A stretch of DNA of 64,000 nt, from the IMG/VR virus record IMGVR_UViG_3300034760_000025, positions 25,727 to 89,726 of that record, one strand, 5' to 3'. Origin of the DNA: a virus. The notes under the pieces are model-generated. The model saw nothing but the letters and a program-made list of their open reading frames with translations. It was not told where the DNA came from and did no database searches. A program made the translations under genes and the position numbers. Below, piece by piece: positions 24,177-34,349 of this stretch. How positions within the stretch are numbered: the stretch's first letter is position 1; every line of letters starts with the position of its first letter.

Positions 24177-27100
24177 ATGACCGAGCGCAACGTCACCGTG
24201 AGGCTGGGTCTGTCGGTCCGCGACTACATCTCCGGTGGGACTGCCGCCGATGCGATGAACCGCCGCATGACGGAGTCGATGCGGGACCTGGGCGCCGAGG
24301 CCGACCGGACCGCGGGGAAGCTGACCGGGGCGGGTAACGCCGCCGAGCGGTCCGGGAAGCGGATGGGCCGGGGCGCGTTGTACGGGGCGGCTGGCGTCGC
24401 TGCGCTCGCGGCGGCCGGTGGTGGGCTGAAAATCCTGCCGCCGCTGCTGGCCGCGACCGCGACGGCGGGGGCGGCGCTGCCGGGGATCCTCGGTGGTGCC
24501 GCGACCGGCGCCGCGGTCCTCAAGATCGCCCTGAGTGGTGTCGGGGACGCGCTGGGTGACATCTATTCGACCGATGACCCGTTCTCCCGGCTGACGCCGA
24601 ACGCGCGCAAGTTCCTCGCCGTCGCGGATCAGGTGAAGCCGAAGCTGCTGGGGTTGCAGGCCGGGTTGCAGCAGCGGGTCATGCAGGGCACCGCGGCGGA
24701 CCTGAAACTGTTCACCGACGTGACCGTCCCGGCTGTCACGGCCGGGTTGGAGCGGATCGCTGACGACTGGGCGGACACGTTCGCTGAGCTGGCCCTGGCG
24801 GCGGCTGACCCGCAGGTCACGGGGGCGTTCAACACCGTCGCCGAGTCCGCTGACCGGTTTTTCGACCAGTTCAACGACCGGATCCGGCCGACGGCGAAGG
24901 CCGTGGCGTCGCTGGTGGAGTCCGCTGACCCGGTCGCCCGGGCGGTTGGTGACAGCCTCGTCGGGATGATCGACCGGTTCACCGCCCGGGTCGCCGTAGC
25001 GAAGCGGTCCGGCAGCCTCGACGAGCTGTTCGCCGGCGGTGCGGAAGCGGCCCGCGATCTGGCCAGCATCACCGGGAACGTGCTGCGGCTGACGGGGCAG
25101 ACCATAGCCGCGGTCAATCGGCAGGGCACCGGGTTCGGTGACATGGCCGACCGGCTCGACCAGTACATCGCGTCCGGCCGGTCGATCAAGGACATCACCG
25201 GGATTGTGAACACGCTGACCACCGCCTATGAGGGGGTGGCGTCGGTGCTGGGCCCGCTGGGTGCGTTGGCCCGTGACGCTTTCGCTGACCCGGGGACGAT
25301 GCAGTCGATCCAGTCGACGTTTCAGATCCTGGCGGCCGGGTCGCAGGTCCTCGCCGAGGTCGCCCGGCTGTTCCTGGCGTTGAACGGTGCCACCGGTGGG
25401 ATGCTGCTGACCGTTGTGGCGCTGGGGCTGATCGTGTCGAAGGCCACCGCCGGTATCACGCTGATGGGCGTCGCGGCGGGGAAGGCGTCGACCAGGTTGG
25501 CGACGATGGGGCCGGCCGGCGCTCAGGCCGGCAGGGGGCTGAACGCGGTAGCTGCGGGCGCTGGGCGGGCGTTGGGTGCGCTGATCGCCCTGCAGGTCAT
25601 CGACGACGTGCTCGGGTCGCTGCAGGGCGACCTGAACCCGCAGATTGAGGCCGTCGGGTCGGGGCTGGTGCAGTGGGCGAAGGACGGGAAACTCGCCGGT
25701 GAGGCGGCCCGGGTGCTGGGCTCCGACTTTGAGGACCTCAAGGTCGGGTTCGCGTTCCTCGCCGATGAGGACAGCAAACGCCGGGGTGCTGTCCGGGCGC
25801 TGCAGGGCGGCCTCGAGGCGATCGTGCCGGGTCTTGACGGGACCAGCACGTCGTTGACGAAGACCGGTGAGCGGATCGTCGCTATGGACGCGTCCCTGGC
25901 CGGGTTGGTCCAGGGTGGGCACACCGCGCAGGCGGCGGGGGCCTTCCAGGACCTTGCCGACGTCCTGGCCGTCGACGGGGTGTCGCTGGACGAGTTCAAG
26001 GCGAAGTTCCCGCAGTATGCGGCCGCGATGGAGGTGGCCACGTCCGCGACGGGTGGGGCGTCGGCGGCTGTGTCCGATCACTCCGAGCGGACGCGGCTCC
26101 TCGCGGGGTCTTTCCAGGAAGCGTCGGCGGCGGGTAAGGACCTCGCTACGACGATGGCGTTGCTGAACGGGACCAGCCTGACCGCGTTTCAGGCGGAGGT
26201 TGCCCTCGAACAGGCGTACGACGCCGCCCGGGAGGCGATCGGGAAGAACGGGAGGACGGTCAACAAGGCCACCGGGGAGATCGACAAGAGTACGAAAGCG
26301 GGCCAGGAGAACGCGCTGAGCCTCGCGAAGATCGTCGAGGTGTCGACGGCGGCGGCGGACGCGGCGAACAAGCGGGCCGGGAACGAAAAGGCCGGGATCC
26401 CGATCCTGATCGCCGCCCGGGAAGAGTTCGTGAAGCTGGCCACCAAGGCCACCGGTTCCGCTGCGGCGGCGAAGCGGCTGGCCGACGAAATCTTCAACAT
26501 CCCCAACAAGGATGTCCAGATCGCCGCGAAGACGGAGAAGGCCCTCGCGAAGGTCGAGGCGCTGGGGTTCAAGGTCAAGCGGATGCCTGACGGCAGGTTC
26601 GTCATCGACGCTGGCACCGAAGCGGCCCGGGCGAAGCTCGAATCGTTGGGGTACCGGGTCAAGACCATGCCCGACGGCACCGTCCAGGTCATCGCCGAGA
26701 CCGAAGCGGCGAAGCGGCGCATCGCGGAGGCCCGCGCGCAACTGGCCGCGCTGAACGGGAAGACGGCGACAACGTACGTCGTGACGAAGGCCAACTACAT
26801 CGGCCCCGTCGGCCCCAAATCCCCGTACGCGAAGAAGGCGCAGGGTGGTGTCAGCATCCCCCGGCAGCACGGCGGGGTGCGGGCGGCCGCGCAGGGGCTC
26901 CTCCAGCCGGAGATCGCCCCGCCGGGCACCCGCTACCAGTGGGCGGAGCCGGAAACCGGTGGGGAGCTGTTCCTGCCCCGTCGGGGTATCAACATGCGGC
27001 GGGGTCGGGAGCTGCTCGGCGTCGCCGCCGGCTGGTACAACGGTGTGTTCCTGCCGATGGCCCGCGGTGGGGTTCGGCGGGCCGCGGCCGGGTTGGTGAA

Positions 27101-28166
27101 CATGGCACCGCGGGAGACACCGGCGGCGCCGGCCAGGGCGACCCGGCTCGACTACGCCGAGTCGTACCTACAGGCCCGTACCGCGGTGCAGGGCCTCAAC
27201 GCGGCCCTCAAGGAGAACGGGCGCTGGTTCGGCACGTCGACGGTCAAGGGGCAGGAGAACACGGGGGCGCTGTACGCGGCGATCCGCGCCGCGCAGGACG
27301 CCGCGAAGACCAAATTTGAGGAGACCGGGTCGGTCAAGCAGGCCAACGCGGCGTACGCGGCGCACATCGCCCGGCTGCGGGCCACCCTGCAGCAGCAGAA
27401 AGTCAACAGTGCCACCGTGCGGCAGTTGCTGGCGTTGGCGACCCGCCCGGTGTACGACCCGCCGGCCACGACGCCGGCGGCGCCGCAGAACAGCCTGGGT
27501 GCGATCGCCTGGGCGAAGTCGGCGATCACGGCGGCGGGCGGGATTGAGGACCTGCGGGACAAGCTGTCCCTCAACCGGCCGGGGATCAGCCTGGGAACCC
27601 CTGAGGGGCGGGAGAACCTGTCGGGGATCATCGGGTTCCTGGAGCAGGCCGCGGCGGCGGCGCAGGACCGGTACGCGCAGAGCGGCAGCGCGAAGACCGC
27701 GACGGCGCTCTACAACGGGTACGTCGCCCAGCTGCGGCAGGCCTTGGCCGCGAACGGGTTCACCCCGGCGGTCGTCGCGGGGATTCTGTCGGCGTACGGG
27801 CGGATCACGTTGCAGCCCAACGCCCGCGGTGGGGTGTACATGGCCGCCCGGGGTGCGATGTCGCTGTCCGATCCGACGCTGTTCCCGTCGGCGGGCCGGA
27901 CCTTGTACGGCTTCGCTGAGCGGGGCACCGGCGGGGAGGCGTTCATCCCCCGCAACGGGGAGCAGAAACGGGGCCGGGAGCTCGTCGACACCACCGCACG
28001 GTGGTACGGGGGGCGTTTCACACCGGCCGGCGGTGGCGGCACCACATCCACGGTCATCAACAACAACCTGAACGTGACGCCGCTGTCGTACAACCCCACC
28101 ACCGCCGAACTGCTCGGTTTCCAGAAAGCGATGGATGCCCAGGCGCGGGTGGGGCGGCGGCGTTGA
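24177..28166 (+). CDS. Tape measure protein
   Basis: 1,329 residues, the longest gene of the tail operon. It is Ala/Gly-rich with an early hydrophobic stretch (about 60-125) and a second near 400. Around 780-850 there are tandem units containing VEALGFKVKRMPDGRF and LESLGYRVKTMPDGTV. The C-terminal third holds two diverged copies of a module ending in GGELFLPRRG/GGEAFIPRNG, RGREL and WYNG/WYGG. Sets tail length and is ejected during DNA delivery; no lytic domain is evident. Confidence 0.8.
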   Translation: MTERNVTVRLGLSVRDYISGGTAADAMNRRMTESMRDLGAEADRTAGKLTGAGNAAERSGKRMGRGALYGAAGVAALAAAGGGLKILPPLLAATATAGAALPGILGGAATGAAVLKIALSGVGDALGDIYSTDDPFSRLTPNARKFLAVADQVKPKLLGLQAGLQQRVMQGTAADLKLFTDVTVPAVTAGLERIADDWADTFAELALAAADPQVTGAFNTVAESADRFFDQFNDRIRPTAKAVASLVESADPVARAVGDSLVGMIDRFTARVAVAKRSGSLDELFAGGAEAARDLASITGNVLRLTGQTIAAVNRQGTGFGDMADRLDQYIASGRSIKDITGIVNTLTTAYEGVASVLGPLGALARDAFADPGTMQSIQSTFQILAAGSQVLAEVARLFLALNGATGGMLLTVVALGLIVSKATAGITLMGVAAGKASTRLATMGPAGAQAGRGLNAVAAGAGRALGALIALQVIDDVLGSLQGDLNPQIEAVGSGLVQWAKDGKLAGEAARVLGSDFEDLKVGFAFLADEDSKRRGAVRALQGGLEAIVPGLDGTSTSLTKTGERIVAMDASLAGLVQGGHTAQAAGAFQDLADVLAVDGVSLDEFKAKFPQYAAAMEVATSATGGASAAVSDHSERTRLLAGSFQEASAAGKDLATTMALLNGTSLTAFQAEVALEQAYDAAREAIGKNGRTVNKATGEIDKSTKAGQENALSLAKIVEVSTAAADAANKRAGNEKAGIPILIAAREEFVKLATKATGSAAAAKRLADEIFNIPNKDVQIAAKTEKALAKVEALGFKVKRMPDGRFVIDAGTEAARAKLESLGYRVKTMPDGTVQVIAETEAAKRRIAEARAQLAALNGKTATTYVVTKANYIGPVGPKSPYAKKAQGGVSIPRQHGGVRAAAQGLLQPEIAPPGTRYQWAEPETGGELFLPRRGINMRRGRELLGVAAGWYNGVFLPMARGGVRRAAAGLVNMAPRETPAAPARATRLDYAESYLQARTAVQGLNAALKENGRWFGTSTVKGQENTGALYAAIRAAQDAAKTKFEETGSVKQANAAYAAHIARLRATLQQQKVNSATVRQLLALATRPVYDPPATTPAAPQNSLGAIAWAKSAITAAGGIEDLRDKLSLNRPGISLGTPEGRENLSGIIGFLEQAAAAAQDRYAQSGSAKTATALYNGYVAQLRQALAANGFTPAVVAGILSAYGRITLQPNARGGVYMAARGAMSLSDPTLFPSAGRTLYGFAERGTGGEAFIPRNGEQKRGRELVDTTARWYGGRFTPAGGGGTTSTVINNNLNVTPLSYNPTTAELLGFQKAMDAQARVGRRR

Positions 28167-28190
28167 CGATGATCGGGAGAGGGGTCCGCT

Positions 28191-29174
28191 GTGCCGGTCG
28201 CGAGAGGTAATAATCCGGGGCTGCCGGTCGTCCCGGACAGCGGGCCGGTTGCCCGGGTCATCCCCCCGGTCGGGGTGTTCACCCCGGAGTGGTGGTCGCC
28301 GGCGCCACCGGGTGAGGAGCCGACCCGGTTGGCGCTCAACCCGCCCGGTAACTCGCTGTTCTCGCTGCGGTCCGTCGCCGGGCTCGGCGCGGCGCCGGTC
28401 GACATCGTGTCGACTCCGGCGGCGGACGGCGGCGTCATCGTCGAGTTCGTCCGGCCGAAGGAACGCACGATCCTGTGGCCGATCCGGTTGCGCGCCGACA
28501 CCCACGACGCGTTCGTCGAGCTGTGGCGGGCGACGGTGGAGCGGTTCACCGTCACCCGGCAGTGGGGGCCGGGCCGGCTGCGGCTGACCCGCCCCGATGG
28601 GACCGCCCGGGAGATCCCCGCCGTGTATTCGTCGGGTTTCGAGATGGACCCGGAAGAGGGGGCGTGGACGCAGGTAACCGCGGTGGTCAACCTGTTGTGC
28701 CCGTCGCCGTTCTGGCGGGCGACCGCACCGACGGGGCGGGTGTGGGAGGAAGAGGCGCAACCGGACTACCTCGCCCCGTACCCGACGATCTCGTCGGGGC
28801 AGGTCATCGGGTCTACGGAGATCCGCAACGACGGGCATGAGGACGCGTGGCCTTTCTGGACGGTCCGGGGGCCGCTGACCTCCTTGGTCGCGGCGAACAC
28901 CACGAGGGGTGAGTCGTTCACGCTGACGCACACCCTGACCGCTGGGCAGACGATGACGATGTCGTCGCGGCCGATCCAGGTGCGGGGCCCGGCTGGTGAG
29001 CGGCTCACCGGTGCGTTGAACCTGCTGGCTGGTGGGATCCCGTGGCGGATCAACGCCCGGTCCGTCGCCGATATCGTGTTCACCGCGAACGGGTCGGAAC
29101 CGGAGAGCGCCCCGGGGGAGCATGACGGCACGTCGATCGGCGTGTCGTTCCATGAGCAGTACGAGACCGCGTGA
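28191..29174 (+). CDS. Distal tail (Dit-like) protein
   Basis: 327 residues, GTG start behind GGGAGAGGGG. First gene after the tape measure. The N-terminal part (VIVEFVRPKERTILWPIRLR) and the later section CPSPFWRA, then EIRNDGHEDAWPFWTVRG, are typical of siphovirus distal tail proteins of actinophages. It forms the baseplate hub ring at the tail end. Ends overlapping the next start (GTGATG). Confidence 0.65.
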   Translation: MPVARGNNPGLPVVPDSGPVARVIPPVGVFTPEWWSPAPPGEEPTRLALNPPGNSLFSLRSVAGLGAAPVDIVSTPAADGGVIVEFVRPKERTILWPIRLRADTHDAFVELWRATVERFTVTRQWGPGRLRLTRPDGTAREIPAVYSSGFEMDPEEGAWTQVTAVVNLLCPSPFWRATAPTGRVWEEEAQPDYLAPYPTISSGQVIGSTEIRNDGHEDAWPFWTVRGPLTSLVAANTTRGESFTLTHTLTAGQTMTMSSRPIQVRGPAGERLTGALNLLAGGIPWRINARSVADIVFTANGSEPESAPGEHDGTSIGVSFHEQYETA

Positions 29175-30409
29175 TGGGCCGGGCGGACTACACCCTGCTG
29201 ATTACCAACCCGGCGGGGTCGAGCATCGTCGCTGACCCGGTCGGGTCGGCCGATCCGACGACGGGCACCCCCGGACACACCATGATCGACCTCAAGCCGC
29301 GGCACCTCGAGGCCGGGTTCGGGGAGTTCAGCACCGCCGCGGACCCGGACCTACTCGCCGCGGTCAACGACCCGGACAACCGGGTAGTTGTCCGGCGGGC
29401 GCTGGACGACGGGACGGGCACCACCATCGAGATGGCCGGGCCGATCGAGTTGCCGGAGAACGGCTACCAGGCCGCCCGGGACGGCTCCGGCGGGCTGGGC
29501 ACGCTGACGGTGAAGTTCGCCGACGACCTGGTCGTGCTCGCCGACCGGCTGGTCTACCCGGATCCGGCGGCCGCGTCGACAGCGCAGACCACCACCACCC
29601 GGTACGTCATCACCGCCCAGAACCCGGAGAACGCGCTGCGGGCGTTGGTGAACCTCAACGCCGGCCCGGGCGCCCTGACGGCCCGGCGGGTTCCGGGGCT
29701 GGTGCTGGGCCCGGACAACAACCTGATGCCCGGGGTGACGGTGTCGACGTCGTTCGACCGGGCGATGGTCCTCACCGACGCGCTTCGGGAAGTCGCCCGC
29801 CTCCCCGGCGGGCTCGGGCTCGGGTTCCGCATCGTGCAAGTCGGCGGCACCCTGCAGTTCGACGTGTTCCAACCGCAGGACCTCAGCAACGAGATCGTTT
29901 TCAGCCGGTCGATGGGCAACATCGCCGAGCTGGGCTACTCGAGGGCGGCGCCGACCGCAACGGTCGCGATCGTGGGTGACGCGACCGCGGGTGTCGGGCG
30001 GATCGTCAGCGAGCGGGTCAACACGGTTGCGCACACGGCGGGTTGGCGGCGGCGGGAGGTGTTCGTCGACGCCCGGGGGGTGTCGAACGCGACCGAGCGG
30101 GACCAGGCCGGCGACGAGGCCCTGGCCGAGGGGGCGTCGAAGACCAGGGCGGCGGTGACCGCCCTGGAGACCCCCGACACCCGCTACGGGTACGACTACG
30201 GCCGCGGTGACCTGGTGTCGGTGCAGCCGTACGACGGCGGGCCGTTCATCACCGCGCTGGTGCTGGGTGCGGACATCACCGTCACCCCCGACAAGGGCGA
30301 GACGGTCGTCCCGGTCATCGGCACCGACAACGACGTCATCGTCGACGCGAAAGCCGCCGAGATCCGCAAGCTGTGGCGCACCATCGCCCGACTGCAGGGT
30401 GCGTTATGA
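29171..30409 (+). CDS. Gp37-like minor tail protein
   Basis: 412 residues; GTG 29171 or ATG 29174. Sequence pattern (MIDLKPRHLEAGFGEFS, later QPYDGGPFITALVLGADITV) matches the ReqiPepy6 Gp37-like family, tail-tip proteins encoded after Dit in many actinophages. The middle is beta-rich and there is a helical C-terminus (DAKAAEIRKLWRTIARLQ). Probably part of the tail-tip complex. Confidence 0.6.
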   Translation: MMGRADYTLLITNPAGSSIVADPVGSADPTTGTPGHTMIDLKPRHLEAGFGEFSTAADPDLLAAVNDPDNRVVVRRALDDGTGTTIEMAGPIELPENGYQAARDGSGGLGTLTVKFADDLVVLADRLVYPDPAAASTAQTTTTRYVITAQNPENALRALVNLNAGPGALTARRVPGLVLGPDNNLMPGVTVSTSFDRAMVLTDALREVARLPGGLGLGFRIVQVGGTLQFDVFQPQDLSNEIVFSRSMGNIAELGYSRAAPTATVAIVGDATAGVGRIVSERVNTVAHTAGWRRREVFVDARGVSNATERDQAGDEALAEGASKTRAAVTALETPDTRYGYDYGRGDLVSVQPYDGGPFITALVLGADITVTPDKGETVVPVIGTDNDVIVDAKAAEIRKLWRTIARLQGAL

Positions 30410-30440
30410 AACCGATCAGGAGAATGGGGGGTGAATAGCG

Positions 30441-31403
30441 GTGGCATACGATTCGTTTCCGAATAACGCGCACAATAACCGCGCGATTTCGCTGGCCGAG
30501 CAAGAACAACTGTTGGCCCCGCACGGGTTCTCCGGCCTGATCGGGTTCACCGGGGTCACACCGGTGTACGCGAACAGCACCGGGCTACACGCCAAGCTAC
30601 GGGCCGGAGTCGCCGCCGCGGTGCGCGGCACCCGGTTCAACAACGCCACGGAGACGATCGTGGCGTTGGGGGCGAACACGTCCGGGTCACCGCGGATCGA
30701 CCTGATCGTGCTGCGGCTGAACCGGGCCGCGACCGCCCCGAACGCGTTCACGGTCACCCCGGTTGTCGTCGCCGGGACACCGGCGGCGGTGCCGCTGGCA
30801 CCGCAACCGGTGCGTAACAACACCCTCGACGGCACGGGCGTGTGGGACATCCCGGTCGCTGAGGCTGACGTGCCGCACGGGGCGGCGAGTATCCCGTCGA
30901 CGGCGGTCCGGAACCGGGCGTGGTGGCTCACCGGCAGCGGTTACACCGGGTTCGACGCGGTCAGGCCGCCCGTCGAGCCGGGTGTGTTCTTCCGGGCCAA
31001 CGATTCGGGGGTCACGTACGTCGGGACGTCCGGCGGGACGTGGCAGCGGGTGTACTACAACACCGGGTGGTCGTCGCTGCCGATCCCCGCCGGTGCGGGC
31101 TGGTCGGGGCAGGCTTTCCACTTCAACCGGTGCGGCGACCTGGTCGTGATGAACGCCCGGCTGATCCGGACGGGGGCGACGATGCCGGCGACGGCGTCGG
31201 CGGTTTTCGGGACCCTGTCTGACATTTTCCGGCCGACGATGGCGATGTCGGGGACGTACCACTGCACCCTGCCGGACCACTCCGGGCACGTCGGTGTCAG
31301 CACCGGCGGCACCATCACATTCGTCGGTACGAACACCACGGCCCAGAACATTCAGAACGGCGCGACGCTGATATCCAACATGGTTTGGCCGGCCGCGGCC
31401 TAA
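30441..31403 (+). CDS. Minor tail/baseplate protein
   Basis: 320 residues from GTG 30441. The N-terminal half (LRAGVAAAVRGTRFNNATET, then SPRIDLIVLRLNR) is the pattern of actinophage baseplate-upper-like proteins. A linker with tryptophans follows and the C-terminal part is a beta-rich receptor-facing domain. It lies in the tail-fibre cluster. Confidence 0.55.
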   Translation: MAYDSFPNNAHNNRAISLAEQEQLLAPHGFSGLIGFTGVTPVYANSTGLHAKLRAGVAAAVRGTRFNNATETIVALGANTSGSPRIDLIVLRLNRAATAPNAFTVTPVVVAGTPAAVPLAPQPVRNNTLDGTGVWDIPVAEADVPHGAASIPSTAVRNRAWWLTGSGYTGFDAVRPPVEPGVFFRANDSGVTYVGTSGGTWQRVYYNTGWSSLPIPAGAGWSGQAFHFNRCGDLVVMNARLIRTGATMPATASAVFGTLSDIFRPTMAMSGTYHCTLPDHSGHVGVSTGGTITFVGTNTTAQNIQNGATLISNMVWPAAA

Positions 31404-31419
31404 TAGGGGGCAGACAGAC

Positions 31420-32586
31420 ATGGGACAACGGCACCCTTTTGGTGGCGGCGTAGCCGAGTGGGTCATGGAAGGCAACGATTCCGATGTGCCCATCCTGCAG
31501 GGCGGCGCGAGCCTGACGTTCTGGAACGCGAAGGACGGCGGGCTGCAGCACACCGACCTGTCGCTCGACGCGGCCGGGGAAACACCCCTGACGGGGCTAC
31601 TCAGCAGCGACGGAACCGGCGGGTACCGCAAAGGGCAGGTCCCGAGCTTTTTCGGCCCGCCTGACGTCACGTACATGTGGATGTCCGCCGATGGTGGTGA
31701 GCGGGTCCTGATCGTCGCCGTTGACACGGCTGACATCGCCGGGGCGATCGCCCAGCAGTTCTCCAACCACCTCAGTCAGAGCAACGGGCACAACACCACC
31801 ATGGGCGACCTGTCCGATGTGGATTTTCCCGCGACGATCCCACCCGGGTCGGTGCCGGTGTGGAACGACACAGAGCAGAAGTGGGAGGCGGCGACCGCGA
31901 CGGGGCTCAACCCGAACTCGTTCGTGAAGACCGCAGGCGGGAGCGTCGTTCGGATCCCCGACGGGGACACCACCACCGTCGGGCAGGAGGTACGCGCCCC
32001 GGCGGGAAGCCGGGTCGGCGCGGCGAACACCTTCCAGGGGGCATGGAACAGCGGCAGCAACGCGGTCCCGGTGTGGGCGTTGGGTTTCTACCTCAACGGG
32101 TACGCCGAGGGCAGGGCCCGGGCCACCGCCGACGACCGGGTCGCGTTCCGCGTCGAGCGGCGCACCGCCGGCGCCACCGGTGACCTTTTCCAGGCCGTGA
32201 ACGAGTCCGGCAACCCCCTGGCGTGGATCAACTCGAAGGGGCATATCCGGGCGGCGAACCTGGGCCGGTCGGTCACGTTCACCGCCGTCGGGGCGCTGAG
32301 CACGGGCGTCGGCAAATTTGTTTGGTTCAACGACACCGGTGCGGATCTGATCCTGCGGTCGTTGCGGTTCTGGCTGGACACGGTCGGTAGCACGCCGAGT
32401 GTGTTCGACGTCAATCGTGACGGGGTGACGCTGTACGCGTCGGGTAAGCCGACCCTGGCCGCGAGCGCGCAGACGTTACTCGTCGCGGCTTCGTTCACTG
32501 TCGCCGCCGGGCAGCGGCTGTCCGTTGACGTCGACAGCGCGGGCACCGGCGCGCAGAACCTCACCGCCCAGCTAGAGCTGTACTGA
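31420..32586 (+). CDS. Minor tail fibre protein
   Basis: 388 residues. Sections include an N-terminal beta domain (PILQGGASLTFWNAKDGGLQ), a helix (FSNHLSQSNGHN) introducing a fibre shaft, a central section with ending LAWINSKGHIRA and a C-terminal beta-sandwich (GVGKFVWFNDTGADLILRSL). The order anchor, shaft, tip suits a tail fibre. No enzyme motif seen. Confidence 0.55.
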   Translation: MGQRHPFGGGVAEWVMEGNDSDVPILQGGASLTFWNAKDGGLQHTDLSLDAAGETPLTGLLSSDGTGGYRKGQVPSFFGPPDVTYMWMSADGGERVLIVAVDTADIAGAIAQQFSNHLSQSNGHNTTMGDLSDVDFPATIPPGSVPVWNDTEQKWEAATATGLNPNSFVKTAGGSVVRIPDGDTTTVGQEVRAPAGSRVGAANTFQGAWNSGSNAVPVWALGFYLNGYAEGRARATADDRVAFRVERRTAGATGDLFQAVNESGNPLAWINSKGHIRAANLGRSVTFTAVGALSTGVGKFVWFNDTGADLILRSLRFWLDTVGSTPSVFDVNRDGVTLYASGKPTLAASAQTLLVAASFTVAAGQRLSVDVDSAGTGAQNLTAQLELY

Positions 32587-32605
32587 CCCGGACGGAGGCA
32601 CCACC

Positions 32606-34294
32606 GTGGGCTCATGGGTCAACGACAGCAGTTCGGTCACCACCACCTCGGGTTTCACCTCCGTCGGGACCATCCCGACCGGGGTAGCCGCCGGGGACCG
32701 GGTGTACGCGTTCGTCGGCAGTGGGTCCGCGAACCCGAACGCGCTCACCGGGCCGGCCGGGTGGGTGAAGTGCGCCGAGTACGCCCCGACCGGGTTTTTC
32801 AAGTCGGCGCTGTACTACCGCGACGTCGCCGCCGGTGGGGAGGCCGGGGCCACGGTCACGTGGACGTGGGCGGTCACCGGGCGCACCTGGGCGGTTCTGC
32901 AGGCGTACCGGGGTGTGGAGACAGCCCGGGCGCCGTTGTGGGCGACGGCGTCCGGGGTCGCGGACAGTCCGGGGCCTACGAACGTGCCCGTGCTGACCGT
33001 GCCTACGGATGACTGGCTGCTGATCCTCGCCGCGGCGCGGGAGTCGCCGGGCACCGACCTGGCGAAGACGTGGGCGCTGACCGGCGCCGGGACCGACGTC
33101 GAGCGGGTCGACGAGTACGGCAACAACGCGGGGACCGGGGTGAAGCTGACCGTCGCGGTGTACGACACCAACGGCCCCGACCCGGGTGTCGCCGGTGGTG
33201 GTGGCGGCGGGGGTGGCAGCGCGGTGACGTTGACGGGGGCACCGCCGCTGAACACGTACAACTCGATCGCGTTGACGTCGCCGCTGCGGATCGGGGCGAC
33301 GCTCGACAAGGCGGCGATCTCCTACTGGGAGCCGAAGCTGCACGTCAACGGGTGGATGCGGATCTTCCCGGATGGCTCGACGAAGATGCCGAACGACTGG
33401 GAGGACTCCCGCTACCAGTATTGCCGGCGGGTCGGTGCGCACCCGTTCATCAGCACGAAAATCGACGGCGATCCGGTGAAGTTGCAGCAGATGTACGACT
33501 ACCTGATGACGATGCCGTCGTGGATCAAAGACGACCCGGACATGCTGTTGTGGATGACCGACCACCACGAACCGGAAAAAGAATTCACCCCAACAGGGTT
33601 CAAAAACAACTTTATTGCGTTCTGGAATAAGATAAACACGCTGCCGTCGAACATTCGCACGAAAATCAAATGCGGTCCGGCGCAGACGTCGCAATGGACG
33701 GAGTCGGCCAGTAAAGGCAACTTCAACTATTCGACGTACGACCCGCTGGTCGGTGACTTCTGGGGTGTCGACACGTACGTCCTGAGCGCGTCCGGTGGGG
33801 CGGCGATCACGTCGTACCCGAACCCGGTCGCCTTCCTGCAGCACATCAAGGCGTACGTCCCGCCCGGCGGGCGGCCGAAGATTTTCCCGGAGTTCGGGGC
33901 GATCGGCGCCCCGTTCGACACCGACGGGACAGCCCGGGCCGCGTTCCTGCAGGGCTGCTACAACGAGCTGATCACCTGGCCGGACTTCGGCGGGTTCATC
34001 TGGTGGAACGACGACGGGACGTCGTCCGACTCGCCGACGACCGGGATCGGCACCGCCCGGTACTTCCAGCTCAACCGCCGGCACACCGGCACCGACAACT
34101 CCTACACGGAGATCCCGTCGCAGACGACGACGGTGACCGTCGGCAGCGGCGGCGGGTCCGGGACCGCCCGGTCCGTGACCCTGTCCCAACCCGCCGCGAG
34201 CACGCACCTGTGGTCCGTGACGGTGCCCATGGTCGCCCCTCCCCCGCCGGCGCCGGTCAACCCCTGGTCGCACATGGGCCGCCCCCAGAAGTAG
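32606..34294 (+). CDS. Tail protein with C-terminal glycoside hydrolase-like barrel
   Basis: 562 residues, GTG start behind GGAGG. Residues 1-195 form a beta-sandwich (SSVTTTSGFTSVGTIPTGVA), then an eight-glycine linker. The C-terminal part is a GH clan A-like TIM barrel: WMTDHHEPEKEF (candidate acid/base Glu), FWGVDTYVL and IFPEFGAIG (candidate nucleophile Glu). The barrel resembles that of the 345-residue protein at 3379. Likely digests host envelope polysaccharide during adsorption. Confidence 0.6.
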   Translation: MGSWVNDSSSVTTTSGFTSVGTIPTGVAAGDRVYAFVGSGSANPNALTGPAGWVKCAEYAPTGFFKSALYYRDVAAGGEAGATVTWTWAVTGRTWAVLQAYRGVETARAPLWATASGVADSPGPTNVPVLTVPTDDWLLILAAARESPGTDLAKTWALTGAGTDVERVDEYGNNAGTGVKLTVAVYDTNGPDPGVAGGGGGGGGSAVTLTGAPPLNTYNSIALTSPLRIGATLDKAAISYWEPKLHVNGWMRIFPDGSTKMPNDWEDSRYQYCRRVGAHPFISTKIDGDPVKLQQMYDYLMTMPSWIKDDPDMLLWMTDHHEPEKEFTPTGFKNNFIAFWNKINTLPSNIRTKIKCGPAQTSQWTESASKGNFNYSTYDPLVGDFWGVDTYVLSASGGAAITSYPNPVAFLQHIKAYVPPGGRPKIFPEFGAIGAPFDTDGTARAAFLQGCYNELITWPDFGGFIWWNDDGTSSDSPTTGIGTARYFQLNRRHTGTDNSYTEIPSQTTTVTVGSGGGSGTARSVTLSQPAASTHLWSVTVPMVAPPPPAPVNPWSHMGRPQK

Positions 34295-34349
34295 CCGCCC
34301 AGGGGCCCCCGGGGCGGTGCAACCGAGCACCACGCCCCGGAGGTTCCCC

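Noticed and set aside
23850-26870. 1,006-codon open frame antisense to the tape measure gene
   Set aside because: Arg/Gly/Pro-rich shadow typical of high-GC antisense frames; the sense strand has a clear tape measure protein.
32612-34333. 573-codon frame antisense to the glycosidase-bearing tail gene
   Set aside because: Composition of a shadow frame; the plus strand encodes a recognisable barrel.
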